A DNA stretch of 43,109 nt from contig CAKZVD010000073.1 of NCBI GenBank assembly GCA_937922085.1, positions 1 through 43,109 of the forward strand. The letters run 5' to 3'. Source of the stretch: an uncultured Tenacibaculum sp. GTDB lineage: Bacteria; Bacteroidota; Bacteroidia; Flavobacteriales; Flavobacteriaceae. The notes under the pieces are model-generated. The model worked only from the letters and a program-made list of their open reading frames with translations, ran no database searches and had not been told where the DNA came from. Both the position numbers and the translations under genes were made by a program. Positions 10,202-18,673 of the stretch are shown here, piece after piece. Numbering within the stretch: the first letter of the stretch is position 1; the number at the start of each line of letters is the position of its first letter.

Positions 10202-10242
10202 AAACAAATACCCTCTTTAAAATATAAAGAGGATATTTGTTT
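10202..10242. terminator. bidirectional intrinsic terminator
   Basis: Arms AAACAAATA-c-CCTCTTT (10202-10218) and AAAGAGG-a-TATTTGTTT (10226-10242) pair over 16 bp with a single mismatch and a 7-nt loop, followed by a T-run on the plus strand and flanked by A-rich sequence. It sits between the convergent transglutaminase-like gene and the VPS10-like gene and can serve both. Confidence 0.85.
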
Positions 10243-10244
10243 TT

Positions 10245-13200
10245 TTATTTTTTAGCTAAAAAATCTTGTTTGCTTAAAATTTGAAGTGATTTTTCACCCT
10301 TGTTTTGTTTTATTTTCTCAAATTTCCCAATTTCTTTTTGCTTAATTTTCTCAAAATCGTTTTTGGCCTTTTTTAGTTGAGTTTCGAAAACTTCTTGATT
10401 TTCTAATTGAGCTTTAGATGGTTTATCAAACTGATTTGCAACTTCGCCATATAATTTTGAAAGTTTTTCACGTAATTCTGGTTCAGCTTCCTCAACATAT
10501 AAGTCACCAGTAGTTACTACTAAAGTTTCTTTTAAAGGTTGTAATTTATTGATAACCTTAGATGCTGTCTTTTTAAATTTTGCATCCTTTTTTAAGGTAG
10601 ACTTTGCATCTTTAATATAAGTATCAATTTGATATACTAAATATGCTAAATCTTCCATGTCATTAAACAATTCTACAGTAGTTTTTCTATGAGCAATTCT
10701 ATCATTATTACTAATTAATGATTTAGGATCATTTTTTACGGTGATAGCGCTTGTATATTCTTTTTTTCCTTTTTTTAATACTACTTTATAGGTGCCAGCA
10801 GCAACACGAGGAGCAATAAAACCTTCTTGAACTCGATTTTTACCTGCCGCTACTTTTGGGGTTTTTTGACGAAAATTCCAATTGACTATATTTATTCCTT
10901 TAGATTTACCAGGAACTAACGTTGTAATTTCAGTATCGTTTTGATCTTTAATAGTCAATGTCATTTTACCAAATGTGTGTCGCTTTCTTAAATAATAAAT
11001 AATTTTACCACTAATACTAGGATTATTACCTACAAATTGCAATTCAGTACTTCCTCCTCCGAATCCGCCTTGCTCTTTTACAATAGCTGGTTTCGTATTG
11101 AAAAAATGAACATTTTTAGCCAATATTTCTTGATTCACTTCTCTAAGTGGAGAAATATCGTCAATAATAATAACTCCACGTCCGTGAGTACCTAATACTA
11201 AATCATTCGTTTGTTTTTGTAAATCAATAAAATGTACTGCGGCAGCGGGCATCTCATTTGTAAAACGCGACCAGTTTTTACCTCCATCTGTAGTAATAAA
11301 CAACCCAAATTCTGTTCCAAGAAATAATAAATCTTTATTAACATAATCTTCTTGAATGTTTCTAGCAAAACCAACAATATCATCTGTAACTATTGATTTC
11401 CATGTTTTTCCATAATCGATTGTTTTATAAACATAAGTGGTCATGTCTCCAGTAGTATGACCATCAAAAACCGCATAAGCAGTTGCTTTATCATGTGAAC
11501 TAGCTTCAATATGATATACCCAAGTATTTTTTGGAAGACCAGAAATATTACTAACAGTATTTTCCCATGTTTTTCCACCATTTAAAGTTACCTGTACATT
11601 TCCATCGTCGGTACCAACCCAAACTACTTTCTCATCTAAAGGAGATTCTGCAATAGTAAAAATGGTAGTATGTGTTTCTGCTCCAGATTTATCTACAGAA
11701 ATACCTCCCGATTCTTTATCTTGTTTTTTAGGATCATTTGTTGTTAAATCTGGCGAAATCTTTTTCCAATTATCTCCCATATCTTTACTTACATGTAAAA
11801 ATTGACTACCCATGTAAAATCGATTGGGTTGATGATCACTTACAGCCATTGGAGCATTCCAATTAAATCTTAAATCTGCTTCCCCTTTTATAGGTAATGG
11901 TTGTATGGCTTTCGTAAAGTTTTTATCAACATCATATCTCCAAACTTGTTGTGCACCTTGCATTTCAGAATAGATGATGTTTTTTGTAGGGTGTTTTAAA
12001 ACTCTAAAACCGTCTCCTACACCAACACGTTTCCAATCTCTAGCTTCTACACCACCAGGAGAAGAAGAAGGACCATACCAAGAACCATTATCTTGTAATC
12101 CACCATATATATTGTACGGCTCTTCATTATCAACACTAATATGATAAAATTGAGAAAGCGGAAGATTGTCAACTATTTCCATAGTAGTACCACTATCCCA
12201 GCTTCTATATACACCACCATCTGTTCCTACATACATGGCTTCTGGATTTTTAATATCAAAAATAACATCATGAATATCGGGATGCATTTGACCTAAAGTT
12301 TTGAATGTTTTACCACCATCTCTAGAGGTAGAGCCCAAGAAACCACCTTTAACTAAAATATCTGGATTTGTTGGATGTACTACTAATCTAGAAAAATAAA
12401 AAGGACGAACCACTAATTCGAAATCACTATTTAATAATTTCCAATTGGCACCAGAATCATCAGATCTATATAATCCTTTATTCTCTTTACTTTCTACGAC
12501 AGCAAAAACAAGATTAGGCTTAGAAGGAGCAATAGCAATTGCAAACCTACCTAAATCACCCTTAGGGAAACCATTGTGTATTTTATTCCATGTTTTTCCT
12601 GCATCTGTAGATTTATATAAGGCACTACCAGGACCACCAGAGTTAAATCCCCAACCAGTTCTTCTAAACTCCCACATGGCAGCATATAAAATATTAGGAT
12701 TTTTAGGATCCATGATTAAATCACTAGCACCAGTTTTTTCATTTACATATAAAATTTTCTCCCAAGTTTTACCACCATCTAGTGTTTTGTATACTCCGCG
12801 TTCATCACTGTCACTCCAAAGCGCTCCCATAATGGCAACATATACTTCATTAGAGTTTTTTGGATTGATTTTGATACTACTAATTCTTTCTGATTTTTCA
12901 AAACCAATTTTCTTCCAATTATTTCCTCCATCTTTCGATTTATATAAACCGTCTCCAAGTGAAACACTGTTTCTTGTCCATATTTCACCAGTACCAACCC
13001 AAATAGTATTATCTGGATCGCTAGGATCTATAGTAATAGCTCCTATAGATTGTGCATGCTTATCGAAAATAGGAGTAAAAGAAGCTCCTGCATTTTCAGA
13101 TTTCCATACACCACCACCTGCGGTTCCGGTGTAAATGATTTTAGGGTTTGTTGGGTGGTTTTCTAAATCTATAATTCGACCACTCATTAAAGCGGGTCCT

Positions 13201-13319
13201 ATATGACGTGCTTTTAAGTTTCCAAAAAGTTGTTTTCCTTTGAGAACAATTTCTTGAGAATGTAAGTTTGTAGATAGTACTAAAACACTACAAACAATAA
13301 AATTAAATATTTTGTTCAT
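10245..13319 (-). CDS. VPS10/sortilin-like BNR beta-propeller exoprotein
   Basis: 1024 residues from the ATG at 13319, chosen because it starts a signal peptide (MNKIFNFIVCSVLVLSTNLHSQ); a start 30 bp further upstream is possible. Repeated Asp-box/BNR motifs of the type YKSxDGGxxW occur throughout (YKSKDGGNNWKKIG, YKTLDGGKTWEKI, YKSTDAGKTWNKI, YRSDDSGANWKLL, TLNGGKTWENT, TTDGGKNWSRF), as in sortilin/VPS10 and glycosidase-like WD40/YVTN propellers. The last ~250 residues form a helical and beta region rich in Lys. Common as a secreted protein in marine Bacteroidota, often annotated glycosyl hydrolase, but no catalytic residues can be assigned. A LolA-like gene lies just upstream, reading the same way. 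Confidence 0.88.
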   Translation of the reverse strand: MNKIFNFIVCSVLVLSTNLHSQEIVLKGKQLFGNLKARHIGPALMSGRIIDLENHPTNPKIIYTGTAGGGVWKSENAGASFTPIFDKHAQSIGAITIDPSDPDNTIWVGTGEIWTRNSVSLGDGLYKSKDGGNNWKKIGFEKSERISSIKINPKNSNEVYVAIMGALWSDSDERGVYKTLDGGKTWEKILYVNEKTGASDLIMDPKNPNILYAAMWEFRRTGWGFNSGGPGSALYKSTDAGKTWNKIHNGFPKGDLGRFAIAIAPSKPNLVFAVVESKENKGLYRSDDSGANWKLLNSDFELVVRPFYFSRLVVHPTNPDILVKGGFLGSTSRDGGKTFKTLGQMHPDIHDVIFDIKNPEAMYVGTDGGVYRSWDSGTTMEIVDNLPLSQFYHISVDNEEPYNIYGGLQDNGSWYGPSSSPGGVEARDWKRVGVGDGFRVLKHPTKNIIYSEMQGAQQVWRYDVDKNFTKAIQPLPIKGEADLRFNWNAPMAVSDHQPNRFYMGSQFLHVSKDMGDNWKKISPDLTTNDPKKQDKESGGISVDKSGAETHTTIFTIAESPLDEKVVWVGTDDGNVQVTLNGGKTWENTVSNISGLPKNTWVYHIEASSHDKATAYAVFDGHTTGDMTTYVYKTIDYGKTWKSIVTDDIVGFARNIQEDYVNKDLLFLGTEFGLFITTDGGKNWSRFTNEMPAAAVHFIDLQKQTNDLVLGTHGRGVIIIDDISPLREVNQEILAKNVHFFNTKPAIVKEQGGFGGGSTELQFVGNNPSISGKIIYYLRKRHTFGKMTLTIKDQNDTEITTLVPGKSKGINIVNWNFRQKTPKVAAGKNRVQEGFIAPRVAAGTYKVVLKKGKKEYTSAITVKNDPKSLISNNDRIAHRKTTVELFNDMEDLAYLVYQIDTYIKDAKSTLKKDAKFKKTASKVINKLQPLKETLVVTTGDLYVEEAEPELREKLSKLYGEVANQFDKPSKAQLENQEVFETQLKKAKNDFEKIKQKEIGKFEKIKQNKGEKSLQILSKQDFLAKK

Positions 13320-13396
13320 AACTGATAAAGTAAAGTTATACAGCATCATTTAAATATAGGATGCTGTATAATAATGAGTTTAGTTAGTAAGGGAAA

Positions 13397-14134
13397 TTAT
13401 TTTGACTTTGGTAACTCAAATACAGCTGGGTCAACTTCTGGATTCAATTCAATTTTTTTAAACTCTATAGTTTGTAAACTGTTTTGATTACTAAATGGAA
13501 AGTAAATACCATCAACTTCTTGATAATCGCTTATGGTAGTTTTTACCATTTGACCTTTTGTAGGACCTTCTTTTGCCATAGTTTCAGTAACAATAGGAAC
13601 AAAGTTTTCAGTATCGAAGTAATAGTATACTGTATCTGGCTTTAATTCACCATTTTCTAAAAGTGGCTTTTTAGTTAATTTAATTTTAAAAGTTTCTGTA
13701 CCGTCTATAGTTTCTTTTCCGATTAATTCAATAGAGAATCCTTTTTTCTTATAATTTAAGAAAGGATCTGGAAATTCCATTGCTTGTTTTTTTAAATTTT
13801 CAGTAGTTTCATTATCATTTTTTTCAATTTTCATGTTCATCATGTTTCTTTTCCAAGATACTTCGCCATTAAATCCCATAAAATCAGTTTTATTTCCTTG
13901 AATTTCTAAAGTAACTAATTGTTTTCCTTCATTGGTGAAAAGTAACTCTATAGGAATTTCTACCCCTTGCATTTTTATGTTTCCACTCATTTTGGTTCCT
14001 TTTAGACTCTCGAGTTTCTCTTTTCCTCCAATATTTTCAATATATGTATTAATGATTTCATCTGCTGTTTGAGCATTACCAGAGATTGAGAAAAGTATAG
14101 TGAAAACAAAAAGTAAAGTTGTTAAATTTTTCAT
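13397..14134 (-). CDS. LolA-like outer-membrane lipoprotein-sorting family protein
   Basis: 245 residues with signal peptide (MKNLTTLLFVFTILFSISGNAQ) followed by TADEIINTYIENIGGKEKLESLKGTKMSG, the usual beginning of the Bacteroidota periplasmic proteins annotated as outer membrane lipoprotein-sorting protein. A half-barrel of antiparallel strands follows (ETFKIKLTKK, DTVYYYFDTENFVPI, ISDYQEVDGIYFPF). It probably binds lipid or lipoprotein in the periplasm. It lies 77 bp upstream of the VPS10-like gene and may be co-transcribed. It is not necessarily the housekeeping LolA. Confidence 0.8.
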   Translation of the reverse strand: MKNLTTLLFVFTILFSISGNAQTADEIINTYIENIGGKEKLESLKGTKMSGNIKMQGVEIPIELLFTNEGKQLVTLEIQGNKTDFMGFNGEVSWKRNMMNMKIEKNDNETTENLKKQAMEFPDPFLNYKKKGFSIELIGKETIDGTETFKIKLTKKPLLENGELKPDTVYYYFDTENFVPIVTETMAKEGPTKGQMVKTTISDYQEVDGIYFPFSNQNSLQTIEFKKIELNPEVDPAVFELPKSK

Positions 14135-14205
14135 TTGTGATGTTTTTTATTAATAATTGTATGCTCAATATGTACATTAAAAATAAAAAGTGTTACAAAC
14201 TTTTT

Positions 14206-14556
14206 TTAATTTTTTTTTTCATGTAATTCTTTAAGTACTGAAATTAATATAGAACTATTGATGTCTTTAATAGATTTATAACGAAGCGATTTCACTTTTT
14301 TTCGACCTTCTGAAATTAAAAATTCATTATAATTTTCAAAGCCTGAAGTAGCATAAAAACCAACATCAACATATCTTTTTTTAGAAGAAGGATTTAAATA
14401 ACAAAATGGTTTTCCATCTAAATAATAAAAAGGAATTTTCCATTTAAATTCTAAAGATACTTCAGGAAAATGAAGCTCTATAAGTATTTGTAATTGTAAT
14501 AAAATTGATTTAAAAGGTTCTTGTTGATTTAGAATATAAGCTTCAGCAGGTTTCAT
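14206..14556 (-). CDS. DUF1801 domain-containing protein
   Basis: 116 residues from the ATG at 14556 (MKPAEAYILNQ); a six-residue longer start is less likely because it lacks family support. Conserved DUF1801 features: short helical N-terminus, PEVSLEFKWKIPFYYLDGKPFCYLNP, and YVDVGFYATSGF. Small cytosolic fold of unknown biochemical role, widespread in Bacteroidota. It is divergent from the next gene: the two start codons are about 75 bp apart, so the region with the palindromic operator at 14607 could affect both. Confidence 0.85.
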   Translation of the reverse strand: MKPAEAYILNQQEPFKSILLQLQILIELHFPEVSLEFKWKIPFYYLDGKPFCYLNPSSKKRYVDVGFYATSGFENYNEFLISEGRKKVKSLRYKSIKDINSSILISVLKELHEKKN

Positions 14557-14606
14557 AAAATAAAAATAATACATTTTTTACTTGTGAGAATTGTTTTTTT
14601 AATTTT

Positions 14607-14623
14607 ACTTTGTAGTTCAAAGT
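14607..14623. promoter_or_regulatory. palindromic operator ACTTTG-N5-CAAAGT (copy 1)
   Basis: ACTTTGTAGTTCAAAGT is an interrupted palindrome 8 bp upstream of the ATG of the membrane protein gene in the regulator operon. The same half-sites recur at 15574-15592 upstream of creD. The adjacent winged-helix gene is the obvious candidate to bind both. The TTTG half overlaps what could be a TAnnTTTG promoter box. Confidence 0.55.
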
Positions 14624-14631
14624 TCTTTACT

Positions 14632-15243
14632 ATGAGTTCAGAAGATTATTTAAAAGACATTTCAGAGATTAAAAATTTAATGAATAAATCGTCAAGATTT
14701 ATTTCATTAAGTGGTTTGGCAGGAATTTTAGCAGGTTTTTATGCTTTAATAGGGGCTGGTTTTGCTTATTGGTTAGTAAGCAAAAGTACAAGAGGTTATT
14801 TAATTTTAGATGGAGAAATTTTTCGAATTATTCTTTTAGATTTAGTATTGGTTTTAATTTTTAGTGTAGGTACTGCTATTTATTTAACAACAAGAAAAGC
14901 TAAAAAAAATGGAGAAAGAATTTGGGATGCAACTACTAAAAGGCTTTTAATAAATTTTTTAGTACCATTAATTGCTGGAGGGTTATATATTTTAATAATT
15001 TTAAGTCAACATAAGTATGGACATACAGGAGCATTAATGTTATTGTTTTATGGGTTGGCATTAATAAACGCCTCTAAACATACGGTTAAAGATGTTAAGT
15101 ATTTAGGTTACACTGAAATAGTATTAGGATTAATAGGTGCTCTTTATCCTGGTTATGGATTTTGGTTTTGGGTGTTAGGTTTTGGTGTAATGCATATCTT
15201 TTATGGTAGTTTAATGTATTTTAAACACGAAAGAGGTCAATAG
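14632..15243 (+). CDS. six-helix membrane protein of the HTH-CreD locus
   Basis: 203 residues from ATG 14632 (MSSEDYLKDISEIKNLM); an in-frame start at 14584 would read through the operator and is rejected. After a soluble helix of ~25 residues come about six membrane segments (SGLAGILAGFYALIGAGFAYW, ILLDLVLVLIFSVGTAIYL, FLVPLIAGGLYILIIL, LMLLFYGLALINA, IVLGLIGALYPGYGFWFWVL). Family function unknown to me. It is 19 bp upstream of the winged-helix regulator and is very likely in the same transcript. Confidence 0.85.
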   Translation: MSSEDYLKDISEIKNLMNKSSRFISLSGLAGILAGFYALIGAGFAYWLVSKSTRGYLILDGEIFRIILLDLVLVLIFSVGTAIYLTTRKAKKNGERIWDATTKRLLINFLVPLIAGGLYILIILSQHKYGHTGALMLLFYGLALINASKHTVKDVKYLGYTEIVLGLIGALYPGYGFWFWVLGFGVMHIFYGSLMYFKHERGQ

Positions 15244-15262
15244 ACTTAAGAAAAAAAGCAAC

Positions 15263-15556
15263 GTGAAAAATATACTTAATAATATAAATAAAGCATTTGA
15301 TCATAGAGTCCGATTAGGCATCATGTCTATATTGGTTGTAAATGAGTATGCCGATTTTAAAACGTTAAAAGAGTTGTTAGGAGCTACAGATGGTAATTTA
15401 GCGAGTCATTCTAAAGCATTAGAAAAAGTTGAATTTATTAGAGTAGAAAAACAATTTATAGGAAGAAAACCCAATACAAGGTATTATGCAACAAAATTAG
15501 GAAAAATGGAATTTAAAAAGCATGTAGAGGCATTGGAAAAATTATTAAAAGGGTAA
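15263..15556 (+). CDS. winged-helix transcriptional regulator (HTH_34/MarR-like)
   Basis: 97 residues with a GTG start. Winged-helix pattern: AFDHRVRLGIMSILVVNEYADFKTLKELLGATDGNLASHSKALEKVEFIRVEKQFIGRKPNTRYYAT. The recognition helix is around residues 40-55 and the wing around FIGRKPNTRY. This family usually regulates itself and an adjacent creD-type membrane gene in Bacteroidota. Here creD follows after 156 bp, and matching palindromes lie ahead of both transcription units. Effector unknown. Confidence 0.9.
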   Translation: MKNILNNINKAFDHRVRLGIMSILVVNEYADFKTLKELLGATDGNLASHSKALEKVEFIRVEKQFIGRKPNTRYYATKLGKMEFKKHVEALEKLLKG

Positions 15557-15573
15557 TATTTTTTTTGAATTTA

Positions 15574-15592
15574 AACTTTGAAATTCAAAGTT
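15574..15592. promoter_or_regulatory. palindromic operator (copy 2) upstream of creD
   Basis: AACTTTGAAATTCAAAGTT is a perfect 9+1+9 palindrome located 18 bp after the regulator stop and 120 bp before the creD start. It shares ACTTTG-N5-CAAAGT with the site at 14607-14623. I see no further copy elsewhere in the window. Confidence 0.6.
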
Positions 15593-15628
15593 CTTTTAAA
15601 AAAAAACGAAAGGGAGGATTGCTAAACT

Positions 15629-15670
15629 AAACTACCCGATAGGTGACGTACCTAAAAGATCGGGTAGTTT
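15629..15670. terminator. 12-bp-stem hairpin between regulator and creD
   Basis: Perfect arms AAACTACCCGAT (15629-15640) and ATCGGGTAGTTT (15659-15670) enclose an 18-nt loop that itself holds AGGT...ACCT. It is followed by T-A-rich sequence. It may end the regulator transcript, or act as a leader attenuator for creD if creD is transcribed from the operator at 15574. Confidence 0.65.
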
Positions 15671-15712
15671 TAAAAAAATGACAAAAATTATTAAAAACAT
15701 AAAAAGAATACC

Positions 15713-17137
15713 ATGGAAAAAAGCCAAGAACAAACAAGGAAATTAGGAAAGTGGATAAAGACATCAATATCTTTTAGAATGCTTACTGTAGGGATATTAA
15801 TACTGTTACTTTTAATACCGTTATCATATGTGAAAAGCCTAATAAAAGAAAGACAATACCGACAAAAAAAAGTAGTAAATGAGATTAATAAAAAATGGGG
15901 AAAAGAGGTCTTATTATACGGTCCTATTTTAAAAGTGCCCTATAAAACGTATAAATCTAAAAAGATTTTTGATCAAAAAAGTAATAGATATAAAGAAGAG
16001 ATTACAGAAATTACTAAGGAAGCTTATTTTTTTCCAGATGCATTAAATATTTCTTCAAACATTAATCCAGAAGAAAAGAAAAGAGGTATTTATAAAACTG
16101 CTGTGTATTCAAGTAATATAGATATTACTGGAAGTTTTTCGCAACCCGATTTTAGTGAACAAGATATTGATGAGAAAGATATTTTATGGGAAAAATCGAG
16201 GTTAATAGTACAAACCTCAAACTTAAAAGGAGTTAGTAGTTTAATAGAAGTAAAATTCCATAAAAATACCTATCCTTTAACTTCAAAATATAAAAGAACC
16301 ATAAAATCGAGTGCTCTTGGTGAAAATACAAATCATCATTATGTAAATAGTGAAAGAACGTACGGTGGATCTAGTTTGCATAGGTTGGAAAGTAAGTTTA
16401 TAGCAAAAACAGATTTACCTAATAAAAATAAGGTAGATTTTTCAATGAAAATTACCATAAATGGAAGTAAGCAAGTTCAATTTGTTCCTTTAGGAAAAGA
16501 AACGAATGTAAGTATTGTTTCTAACTGGAAAACAGCAAATTTTATAGGAGAGTTTTTGCCTTATAATCCAAATAAAATTACAGAAGATGGGTTCAATGCT
16601 AAGTGGAAAATAATAGATATCAACAGACCTTTTCCGCAACAATATTTTAATGCCATACCCAATGTAAAGGAATATGCTTTTGGAGTAAATTTTATGATTC
16701 CGGTAGATGAGTACCAAAAGAGTGAGCGTTCTTCTAAATATGGTTTCTTAATAATAGGGCTTACTTTTTTAGTTTTCTTCTTAATACAAACTATTAGTAA
16801 AATTCAAATACATCCTTTTCAATACTTAATGATTGGTATAGCACTTATTATGTTTTATACCTTGTTAATTTCAATATCTGAGCATAGTAATTTCTTAAAA
16901 GCGTATGTAATAGCGGGTACCTCTGTGGTAATTTTAATTTCTTTATATGCCAAGTCTATTATAAGAACAATAAAATTCACCTCTTTTATAGCAGTTTCAT
17001 TAACGCTTTTATACACTTTTATATTTATCATTATTCAATTAGAAAACTATGCATTGTTAGTAGGTAGTATTGGTTTGTTTGTAATACTAGCGGCTGTAAT
17101 GTATGCTTCTAGAAAAATTGATTGGCAAAACGGATAG
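15713..17137 (+). CDS. creD: CreD family inner membrane protein
   Basis: 474 residues. N-terminal membrane segment at about residues 18-40 (ISFRMLTVGILILLLLIPLS), a large periplasmic domain to about 340, then five to six C-terminal membrane helices. Diagnostic CreD pieces: LIKERQYRQKKVVNEINKKW, GPILKVPYK, YFFPDALNISSNI, KRGIYKTAVYSSNI, and YAFGVNFMIPVDEYQKSERSSKYG. CreD is an envelope protein linked in Enterobacteria to the CreBC regulon; in Bacteroidota it is paired instead with small winged-helix regulators, as here. Physiological role uncertain (envelope integrity). Confidence 0.92.
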   Translation: MEKSQEQTRKLGKWIKTSISFRMLTVGILILLLLIPLSYVKSLIKERQYRQKKVVNEINKKWGKEVLLYGPILKVPYKTYKSKKIFDQKSNRYKEEITEITKEAYFFPDALNISSNINPEEKKRGIYKTAVYSSNIDITGSFSQPDFSEQDIDEKDILWEKSRLIVQTSNLKGVSSLIEVKFHKNTYPLTSKYKRTIKSSALGENTNHHYVNSERTYGGSSLHRLESKFIAKTDLPNKNKVDFSMKITINGSKQVQFVPLGKETNVSIVSNWKTANFIGEFLPYNPNKITEDGFNAKWKIIDINRPFPQQYFNAIPNVKEYAFGVNFMIPVDEYQKSERSSKYGFLIIGLTFLVFFLIQTISKIQIHPFQYLMIGIALIMFYTLLISISEHSNFLKAYVIAGTSVVILISLYAKSIIRTIKFTSFIAVSLTLLYTFIFIIIQLENYALLVGSIGLFVILAAVMYASRKIDWQNG

Positions 17138-17163
17138 ATAAAGGTTAGTTTGAGTATAAAAAG

Positions 17164-17745
17164 ATGAAAATGAGATTTATTAAGGCTTTAGGAATAATCA
17201 GTCAAGTATTCGTTTTGTTTTTAGCATCGTTTTTAGGTTGGTTATTAATTGAAATGAAAATACCTGGCAAGGGAGCGATTTGTGATGCAGGACAATTATA
17301 TCTTTTTCTAACTTGGTGTGTTTTCATTTTTATCTCAGTAGGAATAATAATTAATTCTAGAACCTATTATATCAAAGGTAAATGGAAGAAATATAGGGTT
17401 GTAGTGGGACTATTTATTTCTGTTCTGTTATTCTTTTCAATTTTTCTAAGGGCAATTATTATGACAGTTTATTATGGAAGAGAAAAATATGTAATTGAAG
17501 CTAAAGAACTAGTTTTTATAAAAATTCAATTATTTGAAAACAAAAAGTTTTTTGCCTATACATATAATGCTGCCTGTGAGGTAGAAAATATAGGTACTTA
17601 TAATATTATTGAAGGTGTTCTTACTCTAAACTATAAAAATGAAAAATCGGAGTATTTAGGAACAAAGTATCTAATAGAAAACGATAAAATAGATTGTTTG
17701 AATTGTGAAATAGCAAACGATTTAAGTGTAAAGAAAAGTAAATGA
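17164..17745 (+). CDS. hypothetical membrane protein
   Basis: 193 residues; a second in-frame ATG lies 6 bp inside. Three predicted membrane helices (ALGIISQVFVLFLASFLGWLL, LYLFLTWCVFIFISVGIII, VVVGLFISVLLFFSIFLRAII) precede a soluble C-terminal domain of ~80 residues containing YNAACEVENIGTYNIIEGVLTL and a late CLNC. It follows creD by 26 bp and may be read through from it. I do not recognise the family. Confidence 0.75.
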   Translation: MKMRFIKALGIISQVFVLFLASFLGWLLIEMKIPGKGAICDAGQLYLFLTWCVFIFISVGIIINSRTYYIKGKWKKYRVVVGLFISVLLFFSIFLRAIIMTVYYGREKYVIEAKELVFIKIQLFENKKFFAYTYNAACEVENIGTYNIIEGVLTLNYKNEKSEYLGTKYLIENDKIDCLNCEIANDLSVKKSK

Positions 17746-17809
17746 TTTTACAAGAGAATAATGTTAATAAGAACAATCTTGTAATAGTTGATATAAAAAA
17801 ATATTGAAA

Positions 17810-18295
17810 ATGAGAGAAAAATTAATAATGTGGTTATTTGATAACACTCAAAAAATATATTTAAAATATAAAAATAGAGAACCATGGAATATTTCTACAG
17901 AAGATTTATTACTATATAAAAAGAATAGTCTGGGGTATAATTTAGGTAGTTTTCTTAAAAGAAATGGATTTAAGTTAATGCCTAAAGTAGAAAGGCATGA
18001 TGTATTTCATTTAATTACAGGAATAGGAACAAAAATTAAAGATGAAATAGCATTACAATATTTGTGTTACGGTAACGGAAAAAGAGGAAGCTATTTATAC
18101 ATGGCAATTTTAACCGGAATTATCGTGTTTCCAGAATATTTGAAATATTATATAAAATCGTACAGATTAGGTAAAAATAGTAATATGTTTCATCATTTTA
18201 ATTTTAAAAAATTATTGAATGAAGATTTAAAAGAGTTAAAAAAGATGATTTTTTCAAAACAACAATTAGAGCAATTACATGAAGTTTCAATTTAA
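17810..18295 (+). CDS. Coq4-like protein
   Basis: 161 residues from ATG 17810 (a TTG two codons upstream is less likely). It contains the Coq4 metal-binding signature H-D-x2-H-x11-E: H63, D64, H67 and the Glu 12 residues later in ERHDVFHLITGIGTKIKDE, plus the usual LQYLCYGNGKRGSYLYMAIL. Coq4 proteins act in ubiquinone biosynthesis in eukaryotes and some bacteria. Flavobacteria generally use menaquinone, and no ubi/coq genes are nearby, so this homologue probably has another or unknown role. It overlaps the next gene by 17 bp (translationally coupled). Confidence 0.82.
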   Translation: MREKLIMWLFDNTQKIYLKYKNREPWNISTEDLLLYKKNSLGYNLGSFLKRNGFKLMPKVERHDVFHLITGIGTKIKDEIALQYLCYGNGKRGSYLYMAILTGIIVFPEYLKYYIKSYRLGKNSNMFHHFNFKKLLNEDLKELKKMIFSKQQLEQLHEVSI

Positions 18296-18671
18296 TTTTA
18301 AGAGTTTAATTATTTTTATTTCTCTATTTATTATAGAAATAATTATAGCAAAAACATCTGGTTTTTTAAGACACACAATAGGAGATTATTTAGTAGTGAT
18401 CTTGTTGTACTATCTAGTAAAATCATTTTTGAAAATAGCCCCTAAAAAATTAGCAATATCAGTACTGCTTTTTTCTTTTACAATTGAAATATTACAGTAT
18501 TTTAAATTGGTTGAACTATTAGGGTTACAAGATAATAAATTAGCAAGCATAATTATAGGAAGCACATTTAGTTACGGCGATTTAATAGCATACACACTGG
18601 GGGTAGTAACCGTTTGTTATATAGAAAGATATAATCAAAATAAAATTTCAAAAAAAAGTTTTAAGTTTTAA
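18279..18671 (+). CDS. DUF2809 domain-containing membrane protein
   Basis: 130 residues with four predicted membrane helices. DUF2809 hallmarks: FLRHTIGDYLVVILLYYLVKSF, TIEILQYFKLVELLGLQDN, and STFSYGDLIAYTLGVV. A small inner-membrane protein of unknown function. Its start lies inside the end of the Coq4-like gene and its stop is 2 bp before the next start, so the three are one operon. Confidence 0.9.
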   Translation: MKFQFNFKSLIIFISLFIIEIIIAKTSGFLRHTIGDYLVVILLYYLVKSFLKIAPKKLAISVLLFSFTIEILQYFKLVELLGLQDNKLASIIIGSTFSYGDLIAYTLGVVTVCYIERYNQNKISKKSFKF

Positions 18672-18673
18672 CA

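Noticed and set aside
12445..13134. 229-codon open frame antisense to the VPS10-like gene
   Set aside because: It is a mirror of the repeated Asp-box codons of the real gene, Pro/Ser/Leu-rich with no start context or domain.
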